A stretch of 64,000 bases of DNA from Casp-actino8 sp044358015 (lineage in GTDB: Bacteria > Actinomycetota > Acidimicrobiia > Acidimicrobiales > Ilumatobacteraceae), in contig JBIKOO010000007.1 in assembly GCA_044358015.1 (NCBI GenBank), positions 1 through 64,000 on the forward strand, in the 5' to 3' direction. Below, one piece after another: positions 49,618 through 59,886 of the stretch (position 1 is its first letter; the number at the start of each line of letters is the position of its first letter). Made by a program: the position numbers and the translations under genes. Below the pieces are notes generated by a model. That model searched no databases, was not told where the DNA came from, and was given only the letters and a program-made list of their open reading frames with translations.

Positions 49618-51420
49618 ATGTTGCGTTTATCCAGCCTGTTCGTCCGCACCCTGCGCGAAAACCCCTCCGATGCCGAGGTTCCGAGCCACCAATTAATGGT
49701 TCGAGCTGGCTATATCCGTCGGGCAGCCCCAGGCGGATACACCTGGCTCCCCCTCGGATGGAACGTGTACCGCAATGTTGAACGCATCGTGCGCGAAGAA
49801 ATGGACGCCGCCGGTTTCCAAGAGGTCCACTTTCCGGCCCTGCTCCCCCGTGAGCCTTACGAAGCCACCAATCGCTGGACCGAATACGGCCCCAACCTGT
49901 TTCGCCTTCAAGACCGCCGTGGCGTCGACTACCTACTGGGCCCGACCCATGAAGAGATGTTCACACTGCTCGTCAAGGATCTCTACAGCAGTTACAAAGA
50001 TCTGCCACTGAGCATCTATCAGATTCAGACGAAGTTCCGCGACGAGGCCCGTCCTCGCGCTGGCCTCTTACGTGGCCGCGAATTTGTCATGAAGGACTCA
50101 TACAGTTTCGATATCGATGACGCGGGCTTGGCCGCAAGTTACGAAGCCCACCGTGCGGCCTACATCAAGACCTTTGAGAGGCTGAACCTTCCCTTCGTCA
50201 TCGTCTCGGCAATGTCAGGAGCCATGGGTGGATCAAAGAGTGAAGAATTTTTGGCTCCGCTCGAAGTTGGTGAAGACACATTCGTGCGCTGCACAACATG
50301 TGGTTACGCCGCCAACACCGAAGCAGTCACCGTGCCGACTCCGGCAGCCATTGATTTCTCAAGTGCGGCACCTTCACAAGTTGTTGATACCCCCGACACA
50401 CCAACGATCGCCACACTTGTTGATTTGTTGAATGCTCGCACCGACATCAATGCAGCACTTGGTAAAACCGCCGCATGGACCGCTACCGACACACTCAAAA
50501 ATGTGATCATCATGTTGCGTCATCCCAATGGACGTCGTGAACCGTTAGCGATTGGTTTACCTGGTGATCGCGAAGTTGATATGAAGCGCGTTGAAGCACA
50601 AGTTGGCCCTGCTGAACCCGATGCCTTTACCGAAGCAGATTTCGCCAACTATCCCGCACTCGTGAAGGGATACATCGGACCTGATGTACTCGGCTCAACA
50701 TCATCGTCGAAGATTCGTTATCTCGTTGATCCGCGCGTTTCAACTGGAACGAGTTGGGTAACTGGTGCAAACAAGGCCGGCAACCATGTGGTTGGTTTGG
50801 TGTGCGGTCGCGACTTCACTCCCGACGGGACCATTGAAGCCGCCGAAGTTTTGCCTGGCGACACATGCCCGACATGTGCTGCGAATCATGCAACGGGCGT
50901 TCTCGAAATGGCACGCGGTATTGAGATCGGTCACATTTTCCAATTGGGTCGCAAGTATGCCGAAGCGCTCAACCTCACTGTGCTTGACCAAAATGGCAAA
51001 CAGGTTGTGGTCACCATGGGCAGCTACGGCATTGGTGTTTCGCGTGCTGTTGCCGCAATCGCCGAAGCAACCCTCGACGATATGGGCTTGTGTTGGCCCC
51101 GCGAAGTTGCACCAGCCGATATTCACATCGTCATCGCAAGCAAAGGTGCGGACGCAATTGCCGAAAAAGCCGAAGAACTTGCCGCTGAACTTGAGAATGC
51201 GGGCATCAGAGTTTTGCTTGATGACCGCACATCAGTCTCACCTGGCGTGAAATTCAAAGATGCCGAACTCATTGGCGTACCCACCATTGTTGTCGTTGGC
51301 AAGGGTCTTGCCGACGGTGTCATTGAAGTTCGCAATCGCGCCAACGGCGAGCGAAGCGATGTTGCAATTGGTGAAGCAGTTGCAACATTGCGCACAATCT
51401 GTGGGCGGCCTGGAAACTGA
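49618..51420 (+). CDS. proS: Prolyl-tRNA synthetase
   Basis: 600 aa, bacterial-type ProRS with the editing insertion. Class II motifs: RAGYIRRAAPGGYTWLPLGW, TKFRDEARPRAGLLRGREFVMKDSYSFD (motif 2 region), and VTMGSYGIGVSRAVAAI (motif 3). The insert (about 225-410) should hydrolyse Ala-tRNA(Pro). The C-terminal anticodon-binding domain ends the protein. Starts leaderless; manA follows two bases after its stop. Confidence 0.95.
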   Translation: MLRLSSLFVRTLRENPSDAEVPSHQLMVRAGYIRRAAPGGYTWLPLGWNVYRNVERIVREEMDAAGFQEVHFPALLPREPYEATNRWTEYGPNLFRLQDRRGVDYLLGPTHEEMFTLLVKDLYSSYKDLPLSIYQIQTKFRDEARPRAGLLRGREFVMKDSYSFDIDDAGLAASYEAHRAAYIKTFERLNLPFVIVSAMSGAMGGSKSEEFLAPLEVGEDTFVRCTTCGYAANTEAVTVPTPAAIDFSSAAPSQVVDTPDTPTIATLVDLLNARTDINAALGKTAAWTATDTLKNVIIMLRHPNGRREPLAIGLPGDREVDMKRVEAQVGPAEPDAFTEADFANYPALVKGYIGPDVLGSTSSSKIRYLVDPRVSTGTSWVTGANKAGNHVVGLVCGRDFTPDGTIEAAEVLPGDTCPTCAANHATGVLEMARGIEIGHIFQLGRKYAEALNLTVLDQNGKQVVVTMGSYGIGVSRAVAAIAEATLDDMGLCWPREVAPADIHIVIASKGADAIAEKAEELAAELENAGIRVLLDDRTSVSPGVKFKDAELIGVPTIVVVGKGLADGVIEVRNRANGERSDVAIGEAVATLRTICGRPGN

Positions 51421-51422
51421 TC

Positions 51423-52562
51423 ATGAAGTTGGTGCGTGGTGTCGTGCAGCACTATTCGTGGGGTCACCAAACATCGATCCCGCGTTTGCTTGACATTGAA
51501 CCCGATGGTCGCCCCTGGGCCGAGTTGTGGTTCGGAACTCATTTAGGTGGAGCATCAAAAGTACTCAGCGTTGATGATGCAACTGCTGCAGCATTGCGTC
51601 GAAGTGCAACTGACGACACTGGCGGACAATCAGTCCCGTTGCTGTCCATTGCAGGCGAATTGCCATTCTTATTGAAAGTTTTGGCTGCAGCCGAACCATT
51701 GTCATTACAAAGCCACCCATCTACTGAACAAGCCAAGGCTGGATACGCTCGCGAGAATCGCCTCAACATTCCAGTCGGAAACTCACGACGTATTTATCGC
51801 GATCCATTCGCTAAGCCCGAATTGATTTGTGCGCTTGGACCATTTGAAGCGTTGTGCGGATTCCGCGAACCCGTGGCAACTGTTGAACTGTTGCACTCAA
51901 TCGGTGGCGGCGCATCAATCATCGCTCGCCTACTTGCCGACCACGACCTTGACCACGCCATACGTTACTTGTTTGGCGGTGGTCAAGAAATACAAGTTCT
52001 TATCAAAGATGTAATTGAGGCTTGTCAAAATCATGAGTCACCGAGTGCCCAGTGGGTAACGCGACTCGCTGTTGCGTATCCCGATGATCCCGCAGTTGTT
52101 GCATCTTTGCTTTTGAACTATGTGACATTGCAAGCCGGCGAAGCGCTCTATCTTGATCCTGGCAACTTGCACGCCTATCTGAGCGGCACTGGCATCGAAG
52201 TAATGGGGTCAAGCGACAATGTGGTCCGGTGCGGCTTAACGAATAAACACGTTGATGTCAACGAACTGCTTGCGACTGTCGTGCCTCAGCCGTTACCCGA
52301 CCCCATCGTGCGCGCTACTCCAGTTTCGAAAACCGAAGCTGGTCGCTTATGGAAGTACGAAACCCCAGATGCGCCATTTACATTGTGGGTGCATCAAATT
52401 GATGGCACCGAAACGCTGCGTGCTCGCACCCGCGAGCTCACGTTGTGTGGAGTTGGGGCAACCAATCTGTTGCACCGTGGCGAAGTGTGTTATCTCGCAC
52501 CAGGCGAGGAAATAACACTCAGTGGCAAAGCAACACTTTTCCGAGTTACCGAAAACAACTAA
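51423..52562 (+). CDS. manA: Mannose-6-phosphate isomerase, class I
   Basis: 379 aa. Type I phosphomannose isomerase: GVVQHYSWGHQTSIPRLL at the start, LPFLLKVLAAAEPLSLQSHPS (metal ligands Gln and His), DPFAKPELICALGPFEALCGFR, and YLDPGNLHAYLSGTGIEVMGSSDNVVRCGLT. Interconverts fructose-6-P and mannose-6-P for mannosylated envelope compounds. Two bases after proS, so co-transcribed with it. Confidence 0.93.
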   Translation: MKLVRGVVQHYSWGHQTSIPRLLDIEPDGRPWAELWFGTHLGGASKVLSVDDATAAALRRSATDDTGGQSVPLLSIAGELPFLLKVLAAAEPLSLQSHPSTEQAKAGYARENRLNIPVGNSRRIYRDPFAKPELICALGPFEALCGFREPVATVELLHSIGGGASIIARLLADHDLDHAIRYLFGGGQEIQVLIKDVIEACQNHESPSAQWVTRLAVAYPDDPAVVASLLLNYVTLQAGEALYLDPGNLHAYLSGTGIEVMGSSDNVVRCGLTNKHVDVNELLATVVPQPLPDPIVRATPVSKTEAGRLWKYETPDAPFTLWVHQIDGTETLRARTRELTLCGVGATNLLHRGEVCYLAPGEEITLSGKATLFRVTENN

Positions 52563-52588
52563 CTCATTCAACGACCGACCGTTAACTA

Positions 52589-53818
52589 CTAGCTCTTTTT
52601 GCGAATCTCCACGATGCGCTCTTGAGCATTATTGGCATCATCGCCTTTAGCGTCCAGCAACATTGATCGATCTTTTGCTGCTTCACGTTCGGCTTTCTCT
52701 GTGTCGACTCGTGCGATCGCTGCTTCTGCACCATGTTCGTGGATGTACTCAGCCCATTCAACGAGTGCTTCGACCATTTCACTTTCGGGCACGACTGCCA
52801 CGTTGCGACCCTTCACAAATAAGTGACCGCGCTTGTTGCCAGCAGCAATACCGAGGTCGGCTTCGCGAGCCTCTCCTGGTCCATTCACCACGCAACCCAT
52901 CACCGCAACTTGTAAAGGAATCTTGCGATCGCCGAAAGCTTTCATTGCGCGATTAGCAACATCGATCACGTCAATTTCGGCACGACCGCAACTGGGGCAG
53001 GCAATGAGATCAACATTCTTTCGTTCGCGGAGTCCGAGGGCTTCAAGTAATTGCCGTCCGGCACGAGCTTCTTCAACCGGATCAGCGGTGAGGCTGTAAC
53101 GAATCGTGTCACCGATTCCTTCAAGCAAGAGTGCTGCAATTCCGGCTGTGGCCTTCAGCAAACCATTCGGCAACGGACCCGCTTCAGTCACGCCCAAGTG
53201 CAACGGATGATCAGTGACTTCGCTGAGTTGGCGATACGCCTCAACCATGAGCGGAACATTCGATGCCTTCACGCTGATCTTGATCTGATCAAAACCAACT
53301 TCATCAAAATAGGCAATCTCGCGCATTGCTGATTCAACCATTGCTTCTGGTGTGACCTTGCCGCCGTACTTGTCGTACAACTCGGGATCAAGTGAACCAC
53401 CGTTAACTCCGATGCGAATCGGAATACCACGATCTTTGGCTTCACTTGCGACGGCCTTGATGTGTTCGGGTCGGCGAATGTTGCCAGGGTTCAAACGCAA
53501 ACCATGAACGCCAGCTTCCATCGCGGCGAGTGCCATCTTGTACTGATGGTGAATGTCGGCGATGATCGGCACCGGCGAACGAGGCACAATTTGGGCAAGA
53601 CCTTCAGCAGCTTCGATTTCGTTACAGGTGCAACGCACGATGTCGCAACCGGCAGCAGCGAGGGCGTAAATCTGTTGCAGAGTGCCTTCAACATCAGCGG
53701 TCTTGGTGATGGTCATTGACTGCACCGTGATTGGTGCTCCCCCACCAACGGGAACTTTGCCCACCATGATTTGACGAGTGGGGCGACGATTCGTGAGCGA
53801 GCCAGCAGAGGATGACAT
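52589..53818 (-). CDS. ispG: 4-hydroxy-3-methylbut-2-enyl diphosphate synthase
   Basis: 409 aa. GcpE TIM barrel (VGKVPVGGGAPITVQSMT, LRLNPGNI, IRIGVNGGSLD) and the C-terminal [4Fe-4S] domain (CPSCGR, VAVMGCVVNGPGEAREADLG). Penultimate MEP-pathway step. It has a 45-residue charged extension after the usual C-terminus. Downstream of rseP and dxr, a conserved actinobacterial order. Confidence 0.95.
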   Translation of the reverse strand: MSSSAGSLTNRRPTRQIMVGKVPVGGGAPITVQSMTITKTADVEGTLQQIYALAAAGCDIVRCTCNEIEAAEGLAQIVPRSPVPIIADIHHQYKMALAAMEAGVHGLRLNPGNIRRPEHIKAVASEAKDRGIPIRIGVNGGSLDPELYDKYGGKVTPEAMVESAMREIAYFDEVGFDQIKISVKASNVPLMVEAYRQLSEVTDHPLHLGVTEAGPLPNGLLKATAGIAALLLEGIGDTIRYSLTADPVEEARAGRQLLEALGLRERKNVDLIACPSCGRAEIDVIDVANRAMKAFGDRKIPLQVAVMGCVVNGPGEAREADLGIAAGNKRGHLFVKGRNVAVVPESEMVEALVEWAEYIHEHGAEAAIARVDTEKAEREAAKDRSMLLDAKGDDANNAQERIVEIRKKS

Positions 53819-53838
53819 TGCTTACATTCTGTCAGTGT

Positions 53839-55104
53839 TTAGAACGGACGTGTGATATCGAGATATAAACCTGTGAAAGTCAAAAACAGCAAAGCGGTCA
53901 AAACCACGACCGTCAAAGGCCACATTTTTTCAACATCGGCTCGATAGACCCGATTCTTGCGACTACGAATTCGCTCATATGTTGCAATAGCGGCGTGACC
54001 GCCGTCAAAGGGTAACAACGGCAATAGGTTAAAGAGACCAACGAAAACGTTGATTGAAGCCAGCACTTCAAGGACCCCATACAAACCATCACGGTTGCCA
54101 ATATCGCCCGCAACCTTGGTGATCCCGACAACTGTTGTCGGACGCTTCATGGGGTCAGCATTTTCATCAGTCAACTGAGTCCACTGATTCGCTGGATTGA
54201 CGATCGTTCCAATGCCCGAGATCGTGCTGCCCATGCCATTCCATAAGTCGCTCGCGACATGACTCGATGCCGACACAAGACCCAACTGGTCGCGACCATA
54301 ACTATCGGTACCGACTCCTAGGTAGCCAATACCCGGGGTCTCATCAGTTGGGTGCGGATCTAACACGACATTGACGGTCTTCATTGAACCATCATCACCA
54401 GGACCCTTTTCTGCGAAAACAACCGTGATCTCGTCACCGGCTTGCGATGAACGCACCACCGTCCGCAAATCGTCCGACGACGCCAACTCAGTGCCATTGA
54501 CCGACATGATTTCATCGCCGATTCCGATACCGGCAGCGGCTGCTGGAGAATCTTCAGTGATCGCATAAACCTGCACGACACCCGTGTCTTGATAGCGACC
54601 ACCCGTGGTGTAGACGAACATCATGATGACGACCGCGATAATGAGGTGCATCAATGAACCCGCAGTGATCACTAACAATCGCCAACGATAGGGCTTGGCA
54701 GAATACGCGACCGCTTCATCGCCAGCCTCAACAGGATCAAGATTGTTCATGCCGACGATACGTACGAATGCACCAAGCGGTAAGGCACGAACTCCATACT
54801 CAACGCCATTGCGATGCATACTCCACAGCTTCGGACCAAAGCCCATGAAGAATTGCGTGCGCTTCATTCCGGCCCAACCTGCAGTAACAAAGTGGCCAAC
54901 TTCGTGCAAGAAAACCGAAATCAAAAGTCCGGCGACAAGCACCAAACTCCAAATGTTGCTCATGCCTAGCCAGATCAACAATGCAACGATGGCAATACCC
55001 GACAAGATCGCGACGGACTGACGTGGTTCTTTGGGGTCGGCTCCAGGCTCGTCGACGGCTCCACCAGCCATCATTTCGTCTCGCAAAGATCGATACACGC
55101 TCAT
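53839..55104 (-). CDS. rseP: Site-2 protease (M50), RseP/Rip1 family
   Basis: 421 aa membrane metalloprotease. HEVGH at 67-71 is the zinc motif in the first membrane helix. A PDZ domain (AAGIGIGDEIMSVNGTEL) sits in the middle, and NLLPLLPFDGGHAA is the second conserved motif with the third zinc ligand, where Phe replaces the usual Leu. Cleaves membrane-embedded anti-sigma factors and similar substrates. ATG overlaps the dxr stop (ATGA). Confidence 0.93.
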   Translation of the reverse strand: MSVYRSLRDEMMAGGAVDEPGADPKEPRQSVAILSGIAIVALLIWLGMSNIWSLVLVAGLLISVFLHEVGHFVTAGWAGMKRTQFFMGFGPKLWSMHRNGVEYGVRALPLGAFVRIVGMNNLDPVEAGDEAVAYSAKPYRWRLLVITAGSLMHLIIAVVIMMFVYTTGGRYQDTGVVQVYAITEDSPAAAAGIGIGDEIMSVNGTELASSDDLRTVVRSSQAGDEITVVFAEKGPGDDGSMKTVNVVLDPHPTDETPGIGYLGVGTDSYGRDQLGLVSASSHVASDLWNGMGSTISGIGTIVNPANQWTQLTDENADPMKRPTTVVGITKVAGDIGNRDGLYGVLEVLASINVFVGLFNLLPLLPFDGGHAAIATYERIRSRKNRVYRADVEKMWPLTVVVLTALLFLTFTGLYLDITRPF

Positions 55105-56273
55105 TGGGATAGCACCTTATGCGCTACTTCCCGCCCTGTGCGGTCGGCCTCAATAATGTCTTCGCTTGACAATGTGCCACTCGTCGCTACGTGACTTTGC
55201 AGCGAAGATTCAACAACGGCAGCAATATCAGGCCATTTCAATGTCCCCGCCAAAAAGGCCTCGACAGCGACTTCATTCGCAGCTGACAAAAAGGCCGGCG
55301 CAGTGCCACCGGTGCGCCCTGCTTGATACGCCAATGACAAACAACGGAATGTCGAAGTATCCGGCGCGCTGAAATCAAGATGAGTCAAAGTCGACCAATC
55401 GATCCGACCAAATGGTGTTCCGATTCGGTTGGGGTGCGCGAGTGCGTAACCAATGGGTAAACGCATATCGGGCATGCTCAACTGCGCCATGGTGCAACCA
55501 TCGGTGAATTCGACCATTGAATGAATCACCGATTGCGGATGCACGACAACTTCAATCTGGTCGTAACTCACACCAAACAATTCATGAGCTTCAATGACTT
55601 CAAGTCCCTTGTTCATCAATGTCGATGAATCAATGGTGATCTTGGGACCCATACTCCACGTGGGATGTGCCAATGCTTGTTCAACGGTGACTTCAGCTAG
55701 GTCGCTTAACGTGTGACCTCTAAATGGACCACCGCTGGCTGTTAAAACAATGCGCGAAACTTCAACACCTGGCCGAACCGTTGAACGCAAACATTGATGT
55801 ACTGCGCAATGTTCGCTATCAACAGGAACGATCTCGGCACCGGGCACTGAGCGCAACGGCTGAACAACTGGCCCAGCCGCAATCAATGATTCTTTATTCG
55901 CTAATGCGAGACGCCTACCTTGACGCAATGTTTCAAGGGTGACAGGCAGACCGGCGAATCCCACGACGGCATTAATCACGACATCGGCACCGTCCACAAG
56001 ATCGGCCATGTCGCGCACGACCCTGATACCAGGAAGCGCTTCGCGCACTTCTGAATGACGCGTCTCATCAGCAACCGCAACGACAACTGGTTGAAATTCG
56101 CGCGCTTGAGAAATAAGCACATCAATGTTTGAACCAAGACCTAGTCCATGTACGACGTATTCGACATCGGACCGACCTTGCGAGTAACGCGCATTTTCAG
56201 CGCGAATCACATCAAGAGTTTGGGTACCTATTGAACCCGAACTACCAGCTATTGAAATGCGAACGGTACTCAC
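55101..56273 (-). CDS. dxr: 1-deoxy-D-xylulose-5-phosphate reductoisomerase
   Basis: 390 aa, GTG start. N-terminal NADPH site ISIAGSSGSIGTQTLDVI, catalytic region VPVDSEHCAVHQCL, and LTASGGPFRG. Second MEP-pathway enzyme; together with ispG it shows isoprenoids are made by the MEP route here. Follows cdsA by eight bases. Confidence 0.95.
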   Translation of the reverse strand: MSTVRISIAGSSGSIGTQTLDVIRAENARYSQGRSDVEYVVHGLGLGSNIDVLISQAREFQPVVVAVADETRHSEVREALPGIRVVRDMADLVDGADVVINAVVGFAGLPVTLETLRQGRRLALANKESLIAAGPVVQPLRSVPGAEIVPVDSEHCAVHQCLRSTVRPGVEVSRIVLTASGGPFRGHTLSDLAEVTVEQALAHPTWSMGPKITIDSSTLMNKGLEVIEAHELFGVSYDQIEVVVHPQSVIHSMVEFTDGCTMAQLSMPDMRLPIGYALAHPNRIGTPFGRIDWSTLTHLDFSAPDTSTFRCLSLAYQAGRTGGTAPAFLSAANEVAVEAFLAGTLKWPDIAAVVESSLQSHVATSGTLSSEDIIEADRTGREVAHKVLSQ

Positions 56274-56281
56274 CGTTCACA

Positions 56282-57766
56282 TCACGAGGCGTAAGGCTGA
56301 AGCACCATCAACAAGTAATAAGCAGCCGGGAGGACGAACAAGAAGCCGTCGAAACGATCAAGGACTCCGCCGTGGCCACGAATGACCGTGCCAAAGTCTT
56401 TGATGTCCAGGTTGCGCTTGAACATGCTCTCGACCAAGTCGCCAAGCGGTGCGAGTACTGCGACCACAATGGCCAACATCAAAACTTCACCGACATTGTT
56501 CCACGTGTCGCTCTGCAAACTGACAACCCACATCGCGATCAATGTTGCGAGTGTTCCGCCCATCAATCCTTCAACAGTTTTGTTGGGGCTGATCCAGGCA
56601 CGAAGCGGCTTCTTGCCAGCGGCTGAACCAACGAACAAGGCACCAACGTCATTGGCTATAACGCCAACGGCAACGATGAATAAGGTGTCGGTACCGACAT
56701 TGGCAAGACCGGGCACATTTGAAACGCCAGCCAACAGAGCGGCGAATGAACCCATCATTCCGATCCACAACATGCCGAGCGAGGTGATGGCCATATTGGG
56801 CATCGGACTCGCCTGAATGTTTGTTGCGCCGACGAATGAAACTGCGGCTGCCATCAACGCCAACGTGAACACCAAAGGCAATGCGCCGTCGCCAACCCAA
56901 TAGGCAGCAAGCGGTGCACAAATGGATGCGGTGATGCCAACGATTGATGCGGGCCGATAACCCTTGTCAGAAACTTTTTCAAAGAATTCGACCGCAGCAA
57001 GACCACAAACCAAAACCACAATTGCCAAAACAGCGACCGGCTTCCACAACAGTGCAGCAATAAATGCGGCGAGCATCAATAAGCCGACGGCAATTGCTGT
57101 TGGCATATCGCGTCCAGCAACGCCGGGGCGCGCCGGAATGCTTCGTTGACCACGTTCGCTCGGTCGGGCATCAGGACGCGGGCGTGGTCCCCGTTCAGAC
57201 GTTGGCCGCGGGCGACTGCCCGTTACCGGACGACCCTGCGTGTCATCGGTACCAATCGAAATACGATTGGTACGACTAGTACCACTGGTGTCTGAAGCGT
57301 CGTCACGACGAACATTCGGAATCGGACGAGTTGATGTACCGGTCGAGTCATCGCGACGCGTTCCGCCAGTCGCTTCGCCGAGGCGAACGCGCGGACGACC
57401 ACTGCTTGAGTCATCACTCGGTCGCTCGGTTGCACCGGACGGGCGATCGGGAATCGGACGAGGAGCAGAACCTGAGTACGAACCCCACACGTCAACCTCG
57501 CCTGACTCTTCACGGTCCAGTTCGCGTGACGGGTCGCGCGGAATCGGACGCGAGACCGAACCTGATGGATCATCACCGAAAAGTCGCGGCAATTCTCCCG
57601 TGGGCTTTTCTGTCCAATGCGGAAGTGATCCGGTGTCGCTGTCACCAAAACTCAACGGAGCCGGCTCATCGTCACCTTCATCGTCGGAGAATCGGAGTTC
57701 ACCGAAGTCTTCGAATTCGTCGTCCTGGCCTGAGCCAGCACCCCTGCGCCACATGTCATCGCTCAT
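56282..57766 (-). CDS. cdsA: Phosphatidate cytidylyltransferase with long disordered N-terminus
   Basis: 494 aa, against about 270-300 for a typical CdsA. Residues 1-215 are Asp/Glu/Ser/Pro/Arg-rich and disordered, with repeated 'RPIP' motifs. Residues about 220-494 hold roughly eight membrane helices and the signature GDLVESMFKRNLDIKDFGTVIRGHGGVLDRFDG. Makes CDP-diacylglycerol for phospholipids. Thirteen bases after frr. Confidence 0.93.
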   Translation of the reverse strand: MSDDMWRRGAGSGQDDEFEDFGELRFSDDEGDDEPAPLSFGDSDTGSLPHWTEKPTGELPRLFGDDPSGSVSRPIPRDPSRELDREESGEVDVWGSYSGSAPRPIPDRPSGATERPSDDSSSGRPRVRLGEATGGTRRDDSTGTSTRPIPNVRRDDASDTSGTSRTNRISIGTDDTQGRPVTGSRPRPTSERGPRPRPDARPSERGQRSIPARPGVAGRDMPTAIAVGLLMLAAFIAALLWKPVAVLAIVVLVCGLAAVEFFEKVSDKGYRPASIVGITASICAPLAAYWVGDGALPLVFTLALMAAAVSFVGATNIQASPMPNMAITSLGMLWIGMMGSFAALLAGVSNVPGLANVGTDTLFIVAVGVIANDVGALFVGSAAGKKPLRAWISPNKTVEGLMGGTLATLIAMWVVSLQSDTWNNVGEVLMLAIVVAVLAPLGDLVESMFKRNLDIKDFGTVIRGHGGVLDRFDGFLFVLPAAYYLLMVLQPYAS

Positions 57767-57778
57767 GGTCCCGTCCTA

Positions 57779-58336
57779 TCAGACTTCCAGAAGTTCTTGT
57801 TCTTTACGTTGCACGGCCTTGTCAATGTGTTCAACATGGTCGTGCGTGATCTTGTCTAGTTCTTTTTCCGCCCGCTCAAGTTCATCTGCGGACACTTCTC
57901 CGGCTTTTTCAGCCGTTTCTAATTGTTTACGAGCATCTCGTCGCACATTTCTCACGGCAACTCGACCATCTTCAGCCATATTCTTCACGAGTTTCACGTA
58001 GTCGCGGCGTCGCTCTTCGGTGAGCATCGGGAAATTGAGACGAATAATGACACCATCGTTTGACGGGGACATACCCAAGTCGCTGTCACGAATGGCTTTT
58101 TCAATGGCATTCAATGAGCCACGGTCGTGAGGTTTAATCACCAGCGTGCGAGCCTCGGGGACTTGAAAACCAGCCAATTGTTGCAACGGTACATCGGCCC
58201 CGTAGTAACTGACAATGAGCTTTTCAACGAGAGCCGGCGTCGCTCGACCCGTGCGAATCGTGGTGAACGATGTTTGGGCGTGCTCGACGGCTTTATCCAT
58301 CTTGTCGATGGCCTCGAGAAGGATGTCGTCAGTCAC
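57779..58336 (-). CDS. frr: Ribosome recycling factor
   Basis: 185 aa, normal length. KMDKAVEHAQTSFTTIRTGRATPALVEKL, RLNFPMLTEERRRDYVKLVK and VRNVRRDARKQLE are RRF hallmarks. Splits post-termination ribosomes with EF-G. Its start overlaps the pyrH stop by four bases. Confidence 0.96.
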   Translation of the reverse strand: MTDDILLEAIDKMDKAVEHAQTSFTTIRTGRATPALVEKLIVSYYGADVPLQQLAGFQVPEARTLVIKPHDRGSLNAIEKAIRDSDLGMSPSNDGVIIRLNFPMLTEERRRDYVKLVKNMAEDGRVAVRNVRRDARKQLETAEKAGEVSADELERAEKELDKITHDHVEHIDKAVQRKEQELLEV

Positions 58337-59088
58337 CCGACCAGCGTACCTATGGCGTGGCCCTCAAGAACGGATCTGATGTTCCCAGGGGTGCTGACAT
58401 CGAAAACCACGATCGGAATTTTGTTATCGCGGCAGAAGGCGATTGCCGTGGCGTCCATGACCCGGAGCTCTTTTTCGATGACTTCCTTATGCGAAATACG
58501 ATCATACCGAGTCGCCATGGGGTCAAGTTTGGGATCCGCGGTGTACACCCCATCAACTCCCGAGTGGGTGCCCTTCAAGATGGCCTGAGCATCGATTTCC
58601 GCGGCCCGCAGGGCAGCGGCAGTATCGGTCGTAAAGAACGGATTTCCCGTTCCACCAGCAAAAATAACGACGCGACCCTTTTCCATATGGCGCTCAGCCC
58701 GACGGCGAATGTACGGCTCGGCGACCTTAGGCATTTCAATAGCAGTCATGACTCGGCTTTGTTGACCGACTCGTTCGAGCGCATCTTGCAATGCCAAACC
58801 GTTCATCACGGTGGCAATCATGCCCATGAAGTCGGCCTGAGCTTGGTCCATGCCCTGCCCGGCACCTTTTAGGCCACGCCAGAAGTTGCCACCGCCAACG
58901 ACGACCGCGACATCAATCTTGAGATTGTCGCGGACGTCTTTGATCTCGGTTGCAACCTGATGCAAAACCCCATTATCAAGTCCAAAACCAGTCGGTTCGG
59001 CCAAGGCCTCTCCCGACAGTTTCAGCACGACCCGCTTCCATGCGGGACGGTCGGCCTGACGGGATGAACCAGCGTCAGTTCCGGCCAT
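58333..59088 (-). CDS. pyrH: UMP kinase
   Basis: 251 aa from the ATG at 59088; a TTG two codons earlier is possible. Amino-acid kinase fold: RVVLKLSGEALAEPTGFGLD, VVVGGGNFWRG, and VIFAGGTGNPFFTTDTAAALRA. Phosphorylates UMP to UDP. Seven bases after tsf. Confidence 0.95.
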   Translation of the reverse strand: MAGTDAGSSRQADRPAWKRVVLKLSGEALAEPTGFGLDNGVLHQVATEIKDVRDNLKIDVAVVVGGGNFWRGLKGAGQGMDQAQADFMGMIATVMNGLALQDALERVGQQSRVMTAIEMPKVAEPYIRRRAERHMEKGRVVIFAGGTGNPFFTTDTAAALRAAEIDAQAILKGTHSGVDGVYTADPKLDPMATRYDRISHKEVIEKELRVMDATAIAFCRDNKIPIVVFDVSTPGNIRSVLEGHAIGTLVG

Positions 59089-59094
59089 GATCAA

Positions 59095-59883
59095 TCAGCC
59101 GATCTCAACTTGAGCGAAACGAATAATCTTCGCGCCGCCCAAAATTTGGGTGACCGACTGCTTGTCATCTTTGGCGTAAGGCTGTTCGACCAAGCACACG
59201 TCTTTGTAGAAACCGTTAATGCGGCCCTCAACGATCTTGGCCAATGAAGCCTCGGGCTTACCTTCGTTGCGACTGATCGCTTCGAGGGTGGCCTTTTCTT
59301 TTTCAAGAACGTCGGCCGGAATTTCTTCACGGTTCAAGTACTTGGGGCGAGCAAACGCAATGTGCACGGCGATGTCGTGAGCAAGTTCAACTGAACCGCC
59401 TTCGAGTTCGACGAGAACTGCATTGACTCCACGTCCACCTTGGATGTGCTGGTAACTGTCAACAATGTTGCCAGGTGCTGCTTCGATGCGTACGACTTCG
59501 CCGAGTTCGATCTTTTCTTTCAGAACGATCTTCAGGTCATCAAGGATCGTGGCGCGCTCAGCAACGGCGGCTTCGCTTTTTGCAGCAACAAGTTCGGCCA
59601 AAGCTTGCGCTTCACCCTTGAACTGATCGCTACCAGCAACGAAGTCAGTTTCTGACTTGAGCTTGACGATTGCACCAACATTGTTGGTGACGACAAGAGC
59701 AACAACGCCTTGGTTGTTGTCACGGTCATCACGCTTAGCTGAGGCAGCCAAACCCTTTTCGCGCAACCACTGCTTGGCCTCTTCAATGTCACCATTGTTA
59801 TTTTCGAGAGCCTTCTTGCAATCCATCATGCCGGCGCCGGTGGACTGACGCAGACTCTGAACATCTTTAGCTGTAAACGACAT
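59095..59883 (-). CDS. tsf: Elongation factor Ts
   Basis: 262 aa. TAKDVQSLRQSTGAGMMDCKKAL and the TDFVAGSDQFKGEAQALA segment are EF-Ts signatures. Recycles EF-Tu. Starts three bases after the rpsB stop. Confidence 0.96.
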   Translation of the reverse strand: MSFTAKDVQSLRQSTGAGMMDCKKALENNNGDIEEAKQWLREKGLAASAKRDDRDNNQGVVALVVTNNVGAIVKLKSETDFVAGSDQFKGEAQALAELVAAKSEAAVAERATILDDLKIVLKEKIELGEVVRIEAAPGNIVDSYQHIQGGRGVNAVLVELEGGSVELAHDIAVHIAFARPKYLNREEIPADVLEKEKATLEAISRNEGKPEASLAKIVEGRINGFYKDVCLVEQPYAKDDKQSVTQILGGAKIIRFAQVEIG

Positions 59884-59886
59884 TTC